Position numbers and translations under genes: made by a program. The notes under the pieces were generated by a model, which was given only the letters and a program-made list of their open reading frames with translations, did not search any database and was not told the DNA's origin. A stretch of DNA of 40,410 bases from JAWXBT01 sp964523015 (GTDB lineage: Bacteria > Bdellovibrionota_C > UBA2361 > J135): assembly GCA_964523015.1 (NCBI GenBank), contig CAZFXN010000022.1, positions 1-40,410 of the forward strand. Reading direction: 5' to 3'. Shown one piece after another: positions 6,170-14,450 of the stretch. The stretch's first letter is position 1, and the number at the start of each line of letters is the position of its first letter.

Positions 6170-9034
6170 ATGAGAAAACTACTTAACCGAATTGCGGTTG
6201 CTGTACCTTTCATACTTCTATTTGGAATTGCAATCCACTCCTTCTACTTTTCTCTCAACTTTTTAAATCTAAACTTACTCTATGCTCAAGCAGGAGCTGG
6301 CGATGATACAGAGGATGATGCAGATCTCGAAGATGACCAAGAGGAGATTAAGGAGGCAACTACACCTACTGCAACAAACGGCAAGCCTCCAGCAATTGCA
6401 GCAGAATCAGAAGGAGCTAATACAGAGATTCACGTTAAAGATGCCGACATCAGTGCCATCATAAAAATCTTCAGTAAAAAGACAAAAAGAAACTATATTC
6501 TAGATGAAAGAGTTAAGGGCAAGGTATCAATATTCTTACCCACAAAAGTTTCTGATAATGAAGCAACTAGAATTCTTGATGCGATCTTAGCACTCAAAGG
6601 ATTTACTACTGTCCCAATTGGCGGAAATATTTTTAAAGTACTTCCTTCTAAAGAAGCAAAGAAAACTACGATTCCAACTATTGTAGGTGATGGGGCTGAA
6701 GATCCTACAGCAACAGTGGTAACAAGGTTGGTGAGGTTAAATTATGTTGGTGCCCAAGATCTGCAAAACCTCTTAGGTCAACTAGTTTCTACTGATGGGC
6801 TCATTACAGCCTACAGTCGATCCAATAGCTTAGTAATTATTGATTACGCCGATAATATAAAAAGAATTGTCGATATTATCGAATCAATAGATATCCCCTC
6901 CTCTGATTCTGATGTCACTGTAGTTCCTATTGAAAATGCTGATGCGTCAGATATCGCAGCTACCTTAAAAGATATTCTTAGTGATAATAGCAATGGTGGT
7001 GATGATCCTACGGCCGCATCTAGCTCACGCGCGGTTGACATTATAAGAAACAGATTACGAGAAGCAGCCGCAGTACGAAATGAAGGACCGCCAAGCGGGG
7101 ATAGTTCTAATGTTGGATTTTCAGTCCAGGATAAAGCTCCTAAAATTATCCCTGATACAAGGACAAACTCTATTATACTTGTTGCTAACGAAGCAGAAAC
7201 CACACGGTTAAGAGCATTGATCAACAAACTGGACAGTCCAGTTAATCTCTCCTCGAGTCGCTTCTATGTTTACCGATGTCAACACGCTAGCGCTGAGGAA
7301 TTATCAGACGTACTTTCAGGATTAACTGGATCCGTTGGATCGAGTAGCAGTAGATCCTCAAGTACAGATACTGAAACAGGATCATTAGGAGGACTCAATA
7401 GTCAGTCAAGATCTGCTCGAAGTAGCCAGAGAAGTCAGGATCGTTTAAGTAGTCAAAGGAGAACACCTGGCCAGCCAAGGTCATCAACCGATTCCAGTGG
7501 TGGAGGCACAGTCAATTTCGGGGAAGATATCGCCATTACTGCCGACCCGGCAACGAACTCATTAATAATTGCAGCAAGTAAAACTGACTTCGAAAAAATT
7601 ACTGAGCTTTTAAAAGAATTAGATATTAAACGNNNNNNNNNNACGATGCAACTTGGAGCTGAGTACGTAACCTCAGCCGGAGGAGCTGATGGTGGCATTA
7701 TGGCCACGCAGAATCTTTCTAACCTAACAAATCTGTTTAGCAACCCTGCCGCACTTTCAAACTTCTCAATTGCCGCAGCCAGCTCTGGTACCGTAACCCT
7801 ACCGGGTGGGATAACGATCCCTTCTCAAGCCGCACTTGTTACAGCAGCCAAAACTAGTTCAAATGTTAATGTGCTTAGCGCACCAAATATTTTAACAACA
7901 GACAATGAAGAGGCAGAGATAATTGTCGGCCAGAATGTTCCATTTGTTTCAAGCACTTCAACCTCGCAAGAGAATCTAAATAACACCTTTAATCAGGTTG
8001 ACAGACAGGATGTCGGGATCACTCTTCGTCTGACACCACAGATTAGCTCAGGAGATTTTGTAACCCTTAAGATTTTTACTGAGGTATCAAATGTTGTTGA
8101 CTCCTCTGCTGATTCCCCGCTTGGCCCAACCACTACTCTTAGAACCAGCCAAACTACTGTGATTACAAAGTCAGGTCAGATGGTGGCTATTGGCGGTCTG
8201 ATGTCAGACGATTCTAATGAAACAGAAACCGGTGTTCCTTTCCTAAAAGACATTCCATTGTTTGGACAACTTTTTAGAGCCAACAGTAAATCAAAACGAC
8301 AAACCAATCTCTTAATTTTCATAACTCCAAAAATTATCAAGGATCAATTCGATGCACGCGATGAGACCCTGCAGTTTCGAGATCATATGGAGCAAAAAAT
8401 ACAGGATAGTGAATCATTTCCTAACAGAGAGGAGATCCTAAAGAGTGATCGCCTTAATAATGTAGCAGAAACAAGTCGATACCATGGAACTCAGCCAGGA
8501 ACTATTAAAGGATCCTCAGAGCATACTCAAGGATCGACAGTGTTAGGAAGAGATCTTAATTTAGGTAATAACCAGAAGATGGGTGGGTATTCCTCTAAAG
8601 ACATCCAACAAGAAAAAGATAACGACAAGATCGTTCTTAGAGTTTCGCCGCCATTACCCAAAATACCAAGTCTACCGACTATCGTGACTGCTCCAGCTTC
8701 TGTAGCTGATCGATCTGCGACTTATGTACTCTTAAAAGGAATAACTCCTCCAACTCCTGAAATTAGTGACAAACTACCTTTCGACTATAATGCTACTGGT
8801 CAGGTTGGTGTGATTATGCCAACTGACTCATCCGTTAGTGTCTCCAATTTCTTTATGTCTGGCTCTCATTATGGATATAGAGTAGCCGACCAAGTCATAG
8901 AGTTTGAAGCGCTAGGAATCTATAGTTCTCCTGAGGAGGCACATACTAAGAATCCAGAAGGGCAGTACACATGGCGCGTCCTCTCTGCTCATGAGATAAT
9001 GAACCTTGGTGTTGGCCCATGGGTCAGACGTTAG
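6170..9034 (+). CDS. gspD: Type II secretion outer-membrane secretin GspD
   Basis: The outer-membrane channel of the T2SS. I chose ATG 6170 over TTG 6158 because it begins a good signal peptide (MRKLLNR, long hydrophobic core, cleavage near LLYAQA). Periplasmic N domains follow (HVKDADISAIIKIFSKKT; VTRLVRLNYVGAQDLQNLL; TNSIILVAN), interrupted by a Ser/Arg/Gln-rich low-complexity linker at about residues 395-445. The secretin domain spans about 490-720 (VGQNVPFVSSTS, RQDVGITLRLTPQI, MVAIGGLM). Beyond the barrel is an unusual tail of about 230 residues ending VGPWVRR. A 10-N gap at 7633-7642 falls where the conserved RPQVLVEA-type strand should be, so the true protein is longer than the 954 residues seen. 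Organised as gspC-D-E. Confidence 0.95.
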   Translation: MRKLLNRIAVAVPFILLFGIAIHSFYFSLNFLNLNLLYAQAGAGDDTEDDADLEDDQEEIKEATTPTATNGKPPAIAAESEGANTEIHVKDADISAIIKIFSKKTKRNYILDERVKGKVSIFLPTKVSDNEATRILDAILALKGFTTVPIGGNIFKVLPSKEAKKTTIPTIVGDGAEDPTATVVTRLVRLNYVGAQDLQNLLGQLVSTDGLITAYSRSNSLVIIDYADNIKRIVDIIESIDIPSSDSDVTVVPIENADASDIAATLKDILSDNSNGGDDPTAASSSRAVDIIRNRLREAAAVRNEGPPSGDSSNVGFSVQDKAPKIIPDTRTNSIILVANEAETTRLRALINKLDSPVNLSSSRFYVYRCQHASAEELSDVLSGLTGSVGSSSSRSSSTDTETGSLGGLNSQSRSARSSQRSQDRLSSQRRTPGQPRSSTDSSGGGTVNFGEDIAITADPATNSLIIAASKTDFEKITELLKELDIKXXXXTMQLGAEYVTSAGGADGGIMATQNLSNLTNLFSNPAALSNFSIAAASSGTVTLPGGITIPSQAALVTAAKTSSNVNVLSAPNILTTDNEEAEIIVGQNVPFVSSTSTSQENLNNTFNQVDRQDVGITLRLTPQISSGDFVTLKIFTEVSNVVDSSADSPLGPTTTLRTSQTTVITKSGQMVAIGGLMSDDSNETETGVPFLKDIPLFGQLFRANSKSKRQTNLLIFITPKIIKDQFDARDETLQFRDHMEQKIQDSESFPNREEILKSDRLNNVAETSRYHGTQPGTIKGSSEHTQGSTVLGRDLNLGNNQKMGGYSSKDIQQEKDNDKIVLRVSPPLPKIPSLPTIVTAPASVADRSATYVLLKGITPPTPEISDKLPFDYNATGQVGVIMPTDSSVSVSNFFMSGSHYGYRVADQVIEFEALGIYSSPEEAHTKNPEGQYTWRVLSAHEIMNLGVGPWVRR
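7633..7642. other. Assembly gap (10 N) inside gspD
   Basis: Ten undetermined bases lie between ELDIKR and TMQLGAEY. The reading frame happens to be kept across them. GspD proteins normally have about 16-17 residues here, covering the strand that reads RPQVLVEA in relatives, so the true gap is probably near 48-51 bases. Confidence 0.9.
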
Positions 9035-9068
9035 TTAGAGAATAGTAGAAAGACAGCAGTTACAAACT

Positions 9069-10712
9069 ATGGATCATCAAAAACCGGACTATAATAAATC
9101 TGATCCAGGGAAAGCGGCTATTGAAGCTACTGATCCAAAGATGATCGCTCGACTCTTTGGGCTTACCTATGTTGAGAAACTAGAGGATCCAAACCCACCA
9201 AGAGGTCTTAAGCGTGGTGATTTTGATAGAATAGCAGGATCCTGGGGAAAACAATTCTCGATCATTCCAATTGGAGAATCGGGCAACACAGTTATAGTCG
9301 CAACTTCAGACCCTCTAAACACCGAAGCTATGGACGAGCTTAGGTTGTGTTATGAAAGACCGATAGAAATAGTAGTAACCTCTTCAAGTGAGATTTCACG
9401 AGCTATTAATAGCATTAGAAGTAGATTGATGAGCGATAGATCTAGCGCTCTATCAAATGACGAGGAGGATATAGGTAATTTCCAAGTACAGCTAAAGATT
9501 GATGTCACTGACGCAGAGGATGATGATGCTCCAATTATTCGATACGTCAACTCTATTATCTTCAAAGCAAATTCAGAGCGCGCTTCAGATATTCACATAG
9601 AACCATACGAAAATAACGTCAACGTAAGATTTAGAATCGACGGCGTTCTTAAAGATGTTTCAGCAGAGGATAAATCATTTCAAGCCTCAATCGCTTCGCG
9701 GATTAAGGTAATGGCCGGATTAAATATTGCTGAGAAAAGACTCCCCCAAGATGGACGTATCGGTATCAAGATCGCTGGCAAAGATGTAGACATCCGTGTA
9801 TCGACCATTCCAACTCAGTTTGGCGAAAGAATAGTGATGCGTATTCTTGATAAGAGCGCCGCTGTGCTTGACTTAGTACAGCTTGGTATAATTGGTGAAA
9901 AATTAAAAATTATTGAGAATTTAATCACTAGACCTCATGGAATTATATTAGTAACCGGACCAACAGGATCTGGTAAGACCACGACACTCTATTCATGCTT
10001 AACCCGGATTAATACGCCTAAGCTCAACATTCTAACAATCGAAGATCCGATCGAATACCAGCTAGATGGCGTTGGGCAGATGCAGATTAACACTAAGATT
10101 GATTTTACATTTGCGTCTGGTCTCCGTTCAATTCTGCGACAAGACCCTGATGTGGTAATGGTCGGTGAAATTCGTGATGCCGAGACTGCTGAAATAGCTA
10201 TTCAGGCCTCTCTTACTGGCCATCTTGTTCTTTCAACATTACATACTAACGATTCGGCAAGCTCTATTACTCGGTTAATTGATATCGGGATTGAGCCATT
10301 CTTAGTATCATCTAGCTTACTGGCTATCCTTGCTCAACGTCTTATTAGAAAATTATGTCCTAGTTGTTCAGAACCATATGAGATCTCTGATGAGGAACTA
10401 CGAGAACTTGGCATCGATGCAAATACTGTTCATGATCGGCTTGTAAAAAGACCAAGTATTGAAGGATGTGCTGAATGTCGGGGCACCGGATATAGAGGAA
10501 GAACAGGAATTCATGAACTCCTTGTCATTGACGATGATATCAGATCAATGATCCTGCAAAGGACAGACTCTAGCTCTATAAGAAATCTCGCTATAACAAA
10601 AGGATTTAAAACAATACGCATGGATGGAGCTGATAAAGTTTTTCAAGGAGCGACATCAGTCGAAGAGGTTCTCCGCGTCACTCTAGAAATCAGCGATGCA
10701 AATCTTGGATAA
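9069..10712 (+). CDS. gspE: Type II secretion ATPase GspE
   Basis: A 547-residue cytoplasmic hexameric ATPase driving pseudopilus assembly. An N-terminal GspE-N domain (residues about 20-115) is followed by the N2 and ATPase domains. The Walker A motif is GPTGSGKTT (297-305), followed by the Asp box (EDPIEYQLDGVGQMQIN), the Walker B region (LRQDPDVVMVGEIRD), the His box (GHLVLSTLHTNDS) and a four-Cys zinc module (CPSC and CAEC about 40 residues apart). All catalytic motifs are intact. It follows gspD by 34 nt and precedes gspF by 16 nt, so co-transcription is very likely. Confidence 0.97.
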   Translation: MDHQKPDYNKSDPGKAAIEATDPKMIARLFGLTYVEKLEDPNPPRGLKRGDFDRIAGSWGKQFSIIPIGESGNTVIVATSDPLNTEAMDELRLCYERPIEIVVTSSSEISRAINSIRSRLMSDRSSALSNDEEDIGNFQVQLKIDVTDAEDDDAPIIRYVNSIIFKANSERASDIHIEPYENNVNVRFRIDGVLKDVSAEDKSFQASIASRIKVMAGLNIAEKRLPQDGRIGIKIAGKDVDIRVSTIPTQFGERIVMRILDKSAAVLDLVQLGIIGEKLKIIENLITRPHGIILVTGPTGSGKTTTLYSCLTRINTPKLNILTIEDPIEYQLDGVGQMQINTKIDFTFASGLRSILRQDPDVVMVGEIRDAETAEIAIQASLTGHLVLSTLHTNDSASSITRLIDIGIEPFLVSSSLLAILAQRLIRKLCPSCSEPYEISDEELRELGIDANTVHDRLVKRPSIEGCAECRGTGYRGRTGIHELLVIDDDIRSMILQRTDSSSIRNLAITKGFKTIRMDGADKVFQGATSVEEVLRVTLEISDANLG

Positions 10713-10728
10713 GGTGGGGAATTCGTAA

Positions 10729-11955
10729 ATGCCGATCTTTGAATACACTGCCATTAATAAATCCGGCAAAAACTCCAAGGGAACTATTGATGCTGAGAAT
10801 GCTCGAGCCGCTAGACAGAAGCTTCGAAGCACCGGGGTATATCCCACTGACATTAAGGAAAGTCTAAAAGCAATCTCTGAAAATTCTCGCGATGTAAAAA
10901 GCTTATTTCAATCAAACAGAGTCCAGTTAGCGGATCTTGCTATTGCCACAAGGCAGCTCGCGACTCTAGCCGGAGCTGGAATTCCTGTAGTAGACGCTTT
11001 ATCAGCTCTGGCTGATCAGATTGAATCAGTTAACTTAAAAAGAATTATGATTGATGTTAGAGAGAAGGTCCAAGAGGGATCCTCACTAGCAAAAGCGATG
11101 GAGCAGTTTCCAAAAGCTTTTCCAAGACTATATGTCAACATGGTCTCATCAGGTGAAGCCTCTGGAACTCTAGATGCAGTTTTTGAAAATCTAGCTGATT
11201 ATCTAGAAGCCTCTATTGAGCTTAAACGTAAAATTACTTCAGCGATGTTCTATCCAGCTCTGATGCTAGTTTTCTGTACCCTAGTAGTAATCGGACTACT
11301 AACCTTTGTTGTCCCAAGTATTGTTGACATTTTTATAAAGCAAGGAGCAACACTTCCACTTCCTACAACCATCATGTTAGCGATCTCCCATTTTATCACT
11401 GCTTATTGGTATCTAATTATAGCAGCTATGGTTGGCACAGTTTATGGCCTTGGGGCATACTATCGAACTGAAAATGGAAGAAAAAATTTCGATCGCAAAA
11501 TTTTAAAGATACCACTAGTCGGATCTCTTTTCTTAAAGATTAACACTGCACGGATGGCTCGAACCTTAGGAACCCTTCTATCAAACGGGGTTGGGCTACT
11601 TGAATCAATGACCATCGTAAAAAATATCGTTAACAATGTTCACTTAGCACAAGCAATGGAGAATGCTCGTGAAGGGGTTAAGGAGGGTAAAAACTTATCA
11701 AGAGAACTGGCAAAATCAAACCTATTCCCTCCCCTATTAACTCATATGATCGCAGTCGGAGAAACAAGCGGCAGACTTGAGAGCATGCTTGTCAAAGCAG
11801 CTAAATCATATGAGAATGAGGTTAATGCAACCCTATCTGGATTAACTTCATTGATTGAACCGATCATGATGATAGTGCTGGGAGGGATAGTATTTTCAAT
11901 CGTAATATCTGTGCTACTTCCAATGATTGATTTAATAAATTTAGTTCAGAAGTAA
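10729..11955 (+). CDS. gspF: Type II secretion inner-membrane platform protein GspF
   Basis: A 408-residue polytopic platform protein with the typical start (MPIFEYTAINKSGK) and two repeated T2SF domains. The first carries RQLATLAGAGIPVVDALSAL and the second ARTLGTLLSNGVGLLESM; three membrane segments lie near residues 178-200, 220-242 and 380-403. A strong Shine-Dalgarno AAGGTGGGG at 10711-10719 supports the ATG. Length is typical of the family. Confidence 0.97.
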   Translation: MPIFEYTAINKSGKNSKGTIDAENARAARQKLRSTGVYPTDIKESLKAISENSRDVKSLFQSNRVQLADLAIATRQLATLAGAGIPVVDALSALADQIESVNLKRIMIDVREKVQEGSSLAKAMEQFPKAFPRLYVNMVSSGEASGTLDAVFENLADYLEASIELKRKITSAMFYPALMLVFCTLVVIGLLTFVVPSIVDIFIKQGATLPLPTTIMLAISHFITAYWYLIIAAMVGTVYGLGAYYRTENGRKNFDRKILKIPLVGSLFLKINTARMARTLGTLLSNGVGLLESMTIVKNIVNNVHLAQAMENAREGVKEGKNLSRELAKSNLFPPLLTHMIAVGETSGRLESMLVKAAKSYENEVNATLSGLTSLIEPIMMIVLGGIVFSIVISVLLPMIDLINLVQK

Positions 11956-12001
11956 GAACATAAACAAAATACTGTCGTAATTAACCTAGGTGAATATCGG
12001 T

Positions 12002-12433
12002 ATGAAAAAAATTAATCGCTTATCTAAACTAAGAAGAGACGAACGTGGCCTTACACTTGTTGAGATTATCGTTGTCCTAATTATCCTATCAATCTTAATG
12101 GCATTTTTAGGTGGTCGTATCTTTGGCAAACTAGGGTCCGGCAAAAGAGATATCAACAAATTAAAGATGCAAGAATTAAAATATTCAATAAGTGAGTATC
12201 AACTCCGCTATAACTCTCTCCCCTCATCACTAGATTCACTTGTTAGTGGCGGTGAAGGAATTGTTGGATTTCAAAAGGTGGCAAACCCAGATCAATTAAA
12301 AGATGCCTGGGGAAATTCTTTCTTTTATCAGTTAGAGAACAATGGCCGATCCTATAAAATAACGAGTCTAGGTGCGGATGGCGTTGAGGGAGGCACTGAC
12401 GCAGATTTCGATGATTCACTTACTGGACCTTAG
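12002..12433 (+). CDS. gspG: Major pseudopilin GspG
   Basis: A 143-residue major pseudopilin forming the shaft of the pseudopilus. I chose ATG 12002 rather than GTG 11990 because AGGTG at 11988-11992 is well placed for the ATG. A short basic leader ends at Gly16; the mature N-terminus LTLVEIIVVLII keeps Glu at +5. The C-terminal loop SLGADGVEGGTDADFD matches the calcium-binding loop of GspG proteins. It requires a prepilin peptidase (GspO), which is not in this window. Confidence 0.95.
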   Translation: MKKINRLSKLRRDERGLTLVEIIVVLIILSILMAFLGGRIFGKLGSGKRDINKLKMQELKYSISEYQLRYNSLPSSLDSLVSGGEGIVGFQKVANPDQLKDAWGNSFFYQLENNGRSYKITSLGADGVEGGTDADFDDSLTGP

Positions 12434-12468
12434 TCGACTTTAGTCATTTCATCGGTGGGTGATCTTAA

Positions 12469-13164
12469 TTGTGGAATTATCTTAAGAATAACCGTACGTC
12501 GCAATATGGTCAGCAGTACTATAAAGACTGGTCTCTGAAAAATCAGTTCGGCTTTACATTTATCGAGTTAGCAATTGTTATTCTAATTATCGGAACACTT
12601 TCGGTAATGGTTGCTAGTCGCTCTACTAGCTATGCCTATTGGAAGGAGGAGGGTTTTATCCGTGGGCTTTCTGAAACCCTTAATTTTCTCCATCACCAAG
12701 CTGTTGTCGACCAAGGGTTTTACCGTTTTGAGATTGATTTAGAAAAAAATCAGTACACTATTGGAATCCTCCGTCCCGAAGCTGAAAGTGAAGAATTGCA
12801 AAACTTAAGTAGCGAACTTGGCAACCTAAGCTTTGAACTGGCTGCTTTTTTAAATCCAAGCGTTGGAGAAACTGCAACAATTATCGCTCCCCCATCAATG
12901 CCATCACTAGCAAAGCCGGTTATCCCACCAGAAGGTGTACTATTTGAAGACGTACAAACAATGAGGGGGAAAATGAATGAAGGAAAGCCCTATATAATGT
13001 TTTCTCCAAGAGGATTTTCAGAATTCGCAGTTATTCATCTTCGCCAAAGTACAGGAGAGCAGATTACTATCTTAGTGAATCCATTTACTGGACTCACAAA
13101 GGTGATAAGAGGATATAAAGATTTTAACTGGACATACGGTCGTGACAAACAAGGGAACTCTTAA
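12469..13164 (+). CDS. gspH: Minor pseudopilin GspH-like
   Basis: A 231-residue minor pseudopilin with a long 28-residue leader, cleavage at Gly28 before FTFIELAIVILII, and Glu at +5. The start is TTG at 12469, preceded by GGTGGGTGA at 12454-12462; no in-frame ATG precedes the helix. The protein is longer than typical GspH (about 170-200) because of a Pro/Ala-rich loop in the middle. The 3' end overlaps gspI by 23 nt. Assignment rests on order after gspG and on the pseudopilin N-terminus, since the globular part is poorly conserved. Confidence 0.8.
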   Translation: MWNYLKNNRTSQYGQQYYKDWSLKNQFGFTFIELAIVILIIGTLSVMVASRSTSYAYWKEEGFIRGLSETLNFLHHQAVVDQGFYRFEIDLEKNQYTIGILRPEAESEELQNLSSELGNLSFELAAFLNPSVGETATIIAPPSMPSLAKPVIPPEGVLFEDVQTMRGKMNEGKPYIMFSPRGFSEFAVIHLRQSTGEQITILVNPFTGLTKVIRGYKDFNWTYGRDKQGNS

Positions 13165-13639
13165 AAAATTCAACCGATCAAGAATGGGCACTATTAGTGG
13201 ATTTACATTAATAGAGATCACAATATCGATCTTTCTTCTGGCTTCTGCACTTACAATTATCCTTGGACTTCAAACTTCCTCTGTTTCAAGAGCCATCAAT
13301 GATCAAAATCGACTTAATGCCATGCTTCTGGCCAGAAGAGTTCTAACTGGTCTTGAAACCGGTCTGACTGCTCCAGAGGTTCAAGATATCTCTGTTCCAG
13401 CTCTAGAATACTTACCAAAAGATAACATTCAACCGGAGGAGGAGAACACTTTAAAGAATTTTATAATTAATTTGAAAATTGAGCAGTGGGAGATCCGTGG
13501 ATACGATGACATCAAGGTTAAAAGAATCTTTTTAAATATCGAATGGGGAGATGACACTGAGCAAACCCTAGCCGTTTATTATTTTGTCCCTGACAACGAA
13601 GATGAAAGTATCAAACAGCAAGAACAAGCCCCAAGTTAG
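13142..13639 (+). CDS. gspI: Minor pseudopilin GspI
   Basis: A 165-residue minor pseudopilin. The leader ends at Gly20 before FTLIEITISIFLLAS, with Glu at +5, and the conserved ARRVLTGLE-type helix follows. GTG at 13142 is used; ATG 13184 is an in-frame alternative leaving a very short leader of six residues. Overlaps gspH and gspJ, implying translational coupling. With GspJ it should form part of the pseudopilus tip complex. Confidence 0.85.
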   Translation: MTNKGTLKKFNRSRMGTISGFTLIEITISIFLLASALTIILGLQTSSVSRAINDQNRLNAMLLARRVLTGLETGLTAPEVQDISVPALEYLPKDNIQPEEENTLKNFIINLKIEQWEIRGYDDIKVKRIFLNIEWGDDTEQTLAVYYFVPDNEDESIKQQEQAPS

Positions 13640-14366
13640 TTTTGGGATTGTTAAAACATTTGGATTTACTCTAATTGAAGTAGTGATCGCTATCGCGATA
13701 CTTTCAATAATAGGCACTGTTACCTACTCAGCCCTAACTCAGATAATTCGATCTAAAAATACTCTGGATGATAGACGTGAACTTAATGCAGTTGCTTATT
13801 CCGTCCTTAATCGAATGATCCGAGAGCTCCAATTATCCTACAGTGGAATCGGGCTCCTTCCCAGACCAGATGAAACTGACGGCAAACAAAAACCTAGTAA
13901 TATTAATATGAGCGGTGAGCCGAAAACCATGTCTAACGGCAAGCATGGTGATTCGATACGATTTCTTGCTCTTGAAGGAGGCCAGTACTTACCTGACGGA
14001 GGAACACACTCTGGATTAGTGCAGATAATGTACAGGGTTGAGGAGAATCCAGAGAAAATTGACAGTGAGATACAATCATACATCTTAGTTCGTGAGGAAA
14101 CTCCTTTAATCAGACCATTCGAGAAGGCATTTAGTAAGGTCATGAATTTTCCAATTGTAGATTCTTTAGTTGGCCTGGAGCTCCGTTATTTCGACCCAGA
14201 GTCAGAAAGCTGGCTAGCTGAATGGAACATTGAGAATAAATTTGGACTACCTAATCAGATAGAGATTAAGATTGAACTCCTATCTCCTCGGGGAGAAACA
14301 CATCTGTTTGTAACTTCTGTACCAATTAGAAGCATCAATATTACCGCTCAGGGCAGCCCTAACTAA
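13602..14366 (+). CDS. gspJ: Minor pseudopilin GspJ
   Basis: A 254-residue minor pseudopilin. I prefer ATG 13602 over TTG 13584. Leader cleavage is at Gly21 before FTLIEVVIAIAILSII with Glu at +5. The sequence DDRRELNAVAYSVLNRMIRELQ and the late VVDSLVGLELRYFDPES-like region fit GspJ. It overlaps gspI by 38 nt. In most T2SS operons gspK follows here; instead there is an 84-nt gap and then gspL. Confidence 0.85.
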   Translation: MKVSNSKNKPQVSFGIVKTFGFTLIEVVIAIAILSIIGTVTYSALTQIIRSKNTLDDRRELNAVAYSVLNRMIRELQLSYSGIGLLPRPDETDGKQKPSNINMSGEPKTMSNGKHGDSIRFLALEGGQYLPDGGTHSGLVQIMYRVEENPEKIDSEIQSYILVREETPLIRPFEKAFSKVMNFPIVDSLVGLELRYFDPESESWLAEWNIENKFGLPNQIEIKIELLSPRGETHLFVTSVPIRSINITAQGSPN

Positions 14367-14372
14367 TAAGCC

Positions 14373-14397
14373 CATCAGAACTTTTATCTTTCTGATG
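14373..14397 (+). other. Perfect 8-bp hairpin between gspJ and gspL
   Basis: CATCAGAA (14373-14380) and TTCTGATG (14390-14397) form an uninterrupted 8-bp stem with a 9-nt loop. There is no run of T after it, so it is not a standard terminator. It may be an RNA-processing or stabilising element in the longest internal gap of the operon, exactly where gspK usually lies. Confidence 0.5.
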
Positions 14398-14450
14398 TTA
14401 ATGCACTAGCACTTAGGGTAATCTAATGATATCGTTCACTTTAGTTCGCT

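Noticed and set aside
6844..7743. Minus-strand ORFs inside gspD, one crossing the 10-N gap
   Set aside because: They lie opposite conserved secretin sequence and show no protein-like motifs.
14373..14397. Operon-internal rho-independent terminator
   Set aside because: No U-run follows the stem, and gspL-M-N continue in the same direction.
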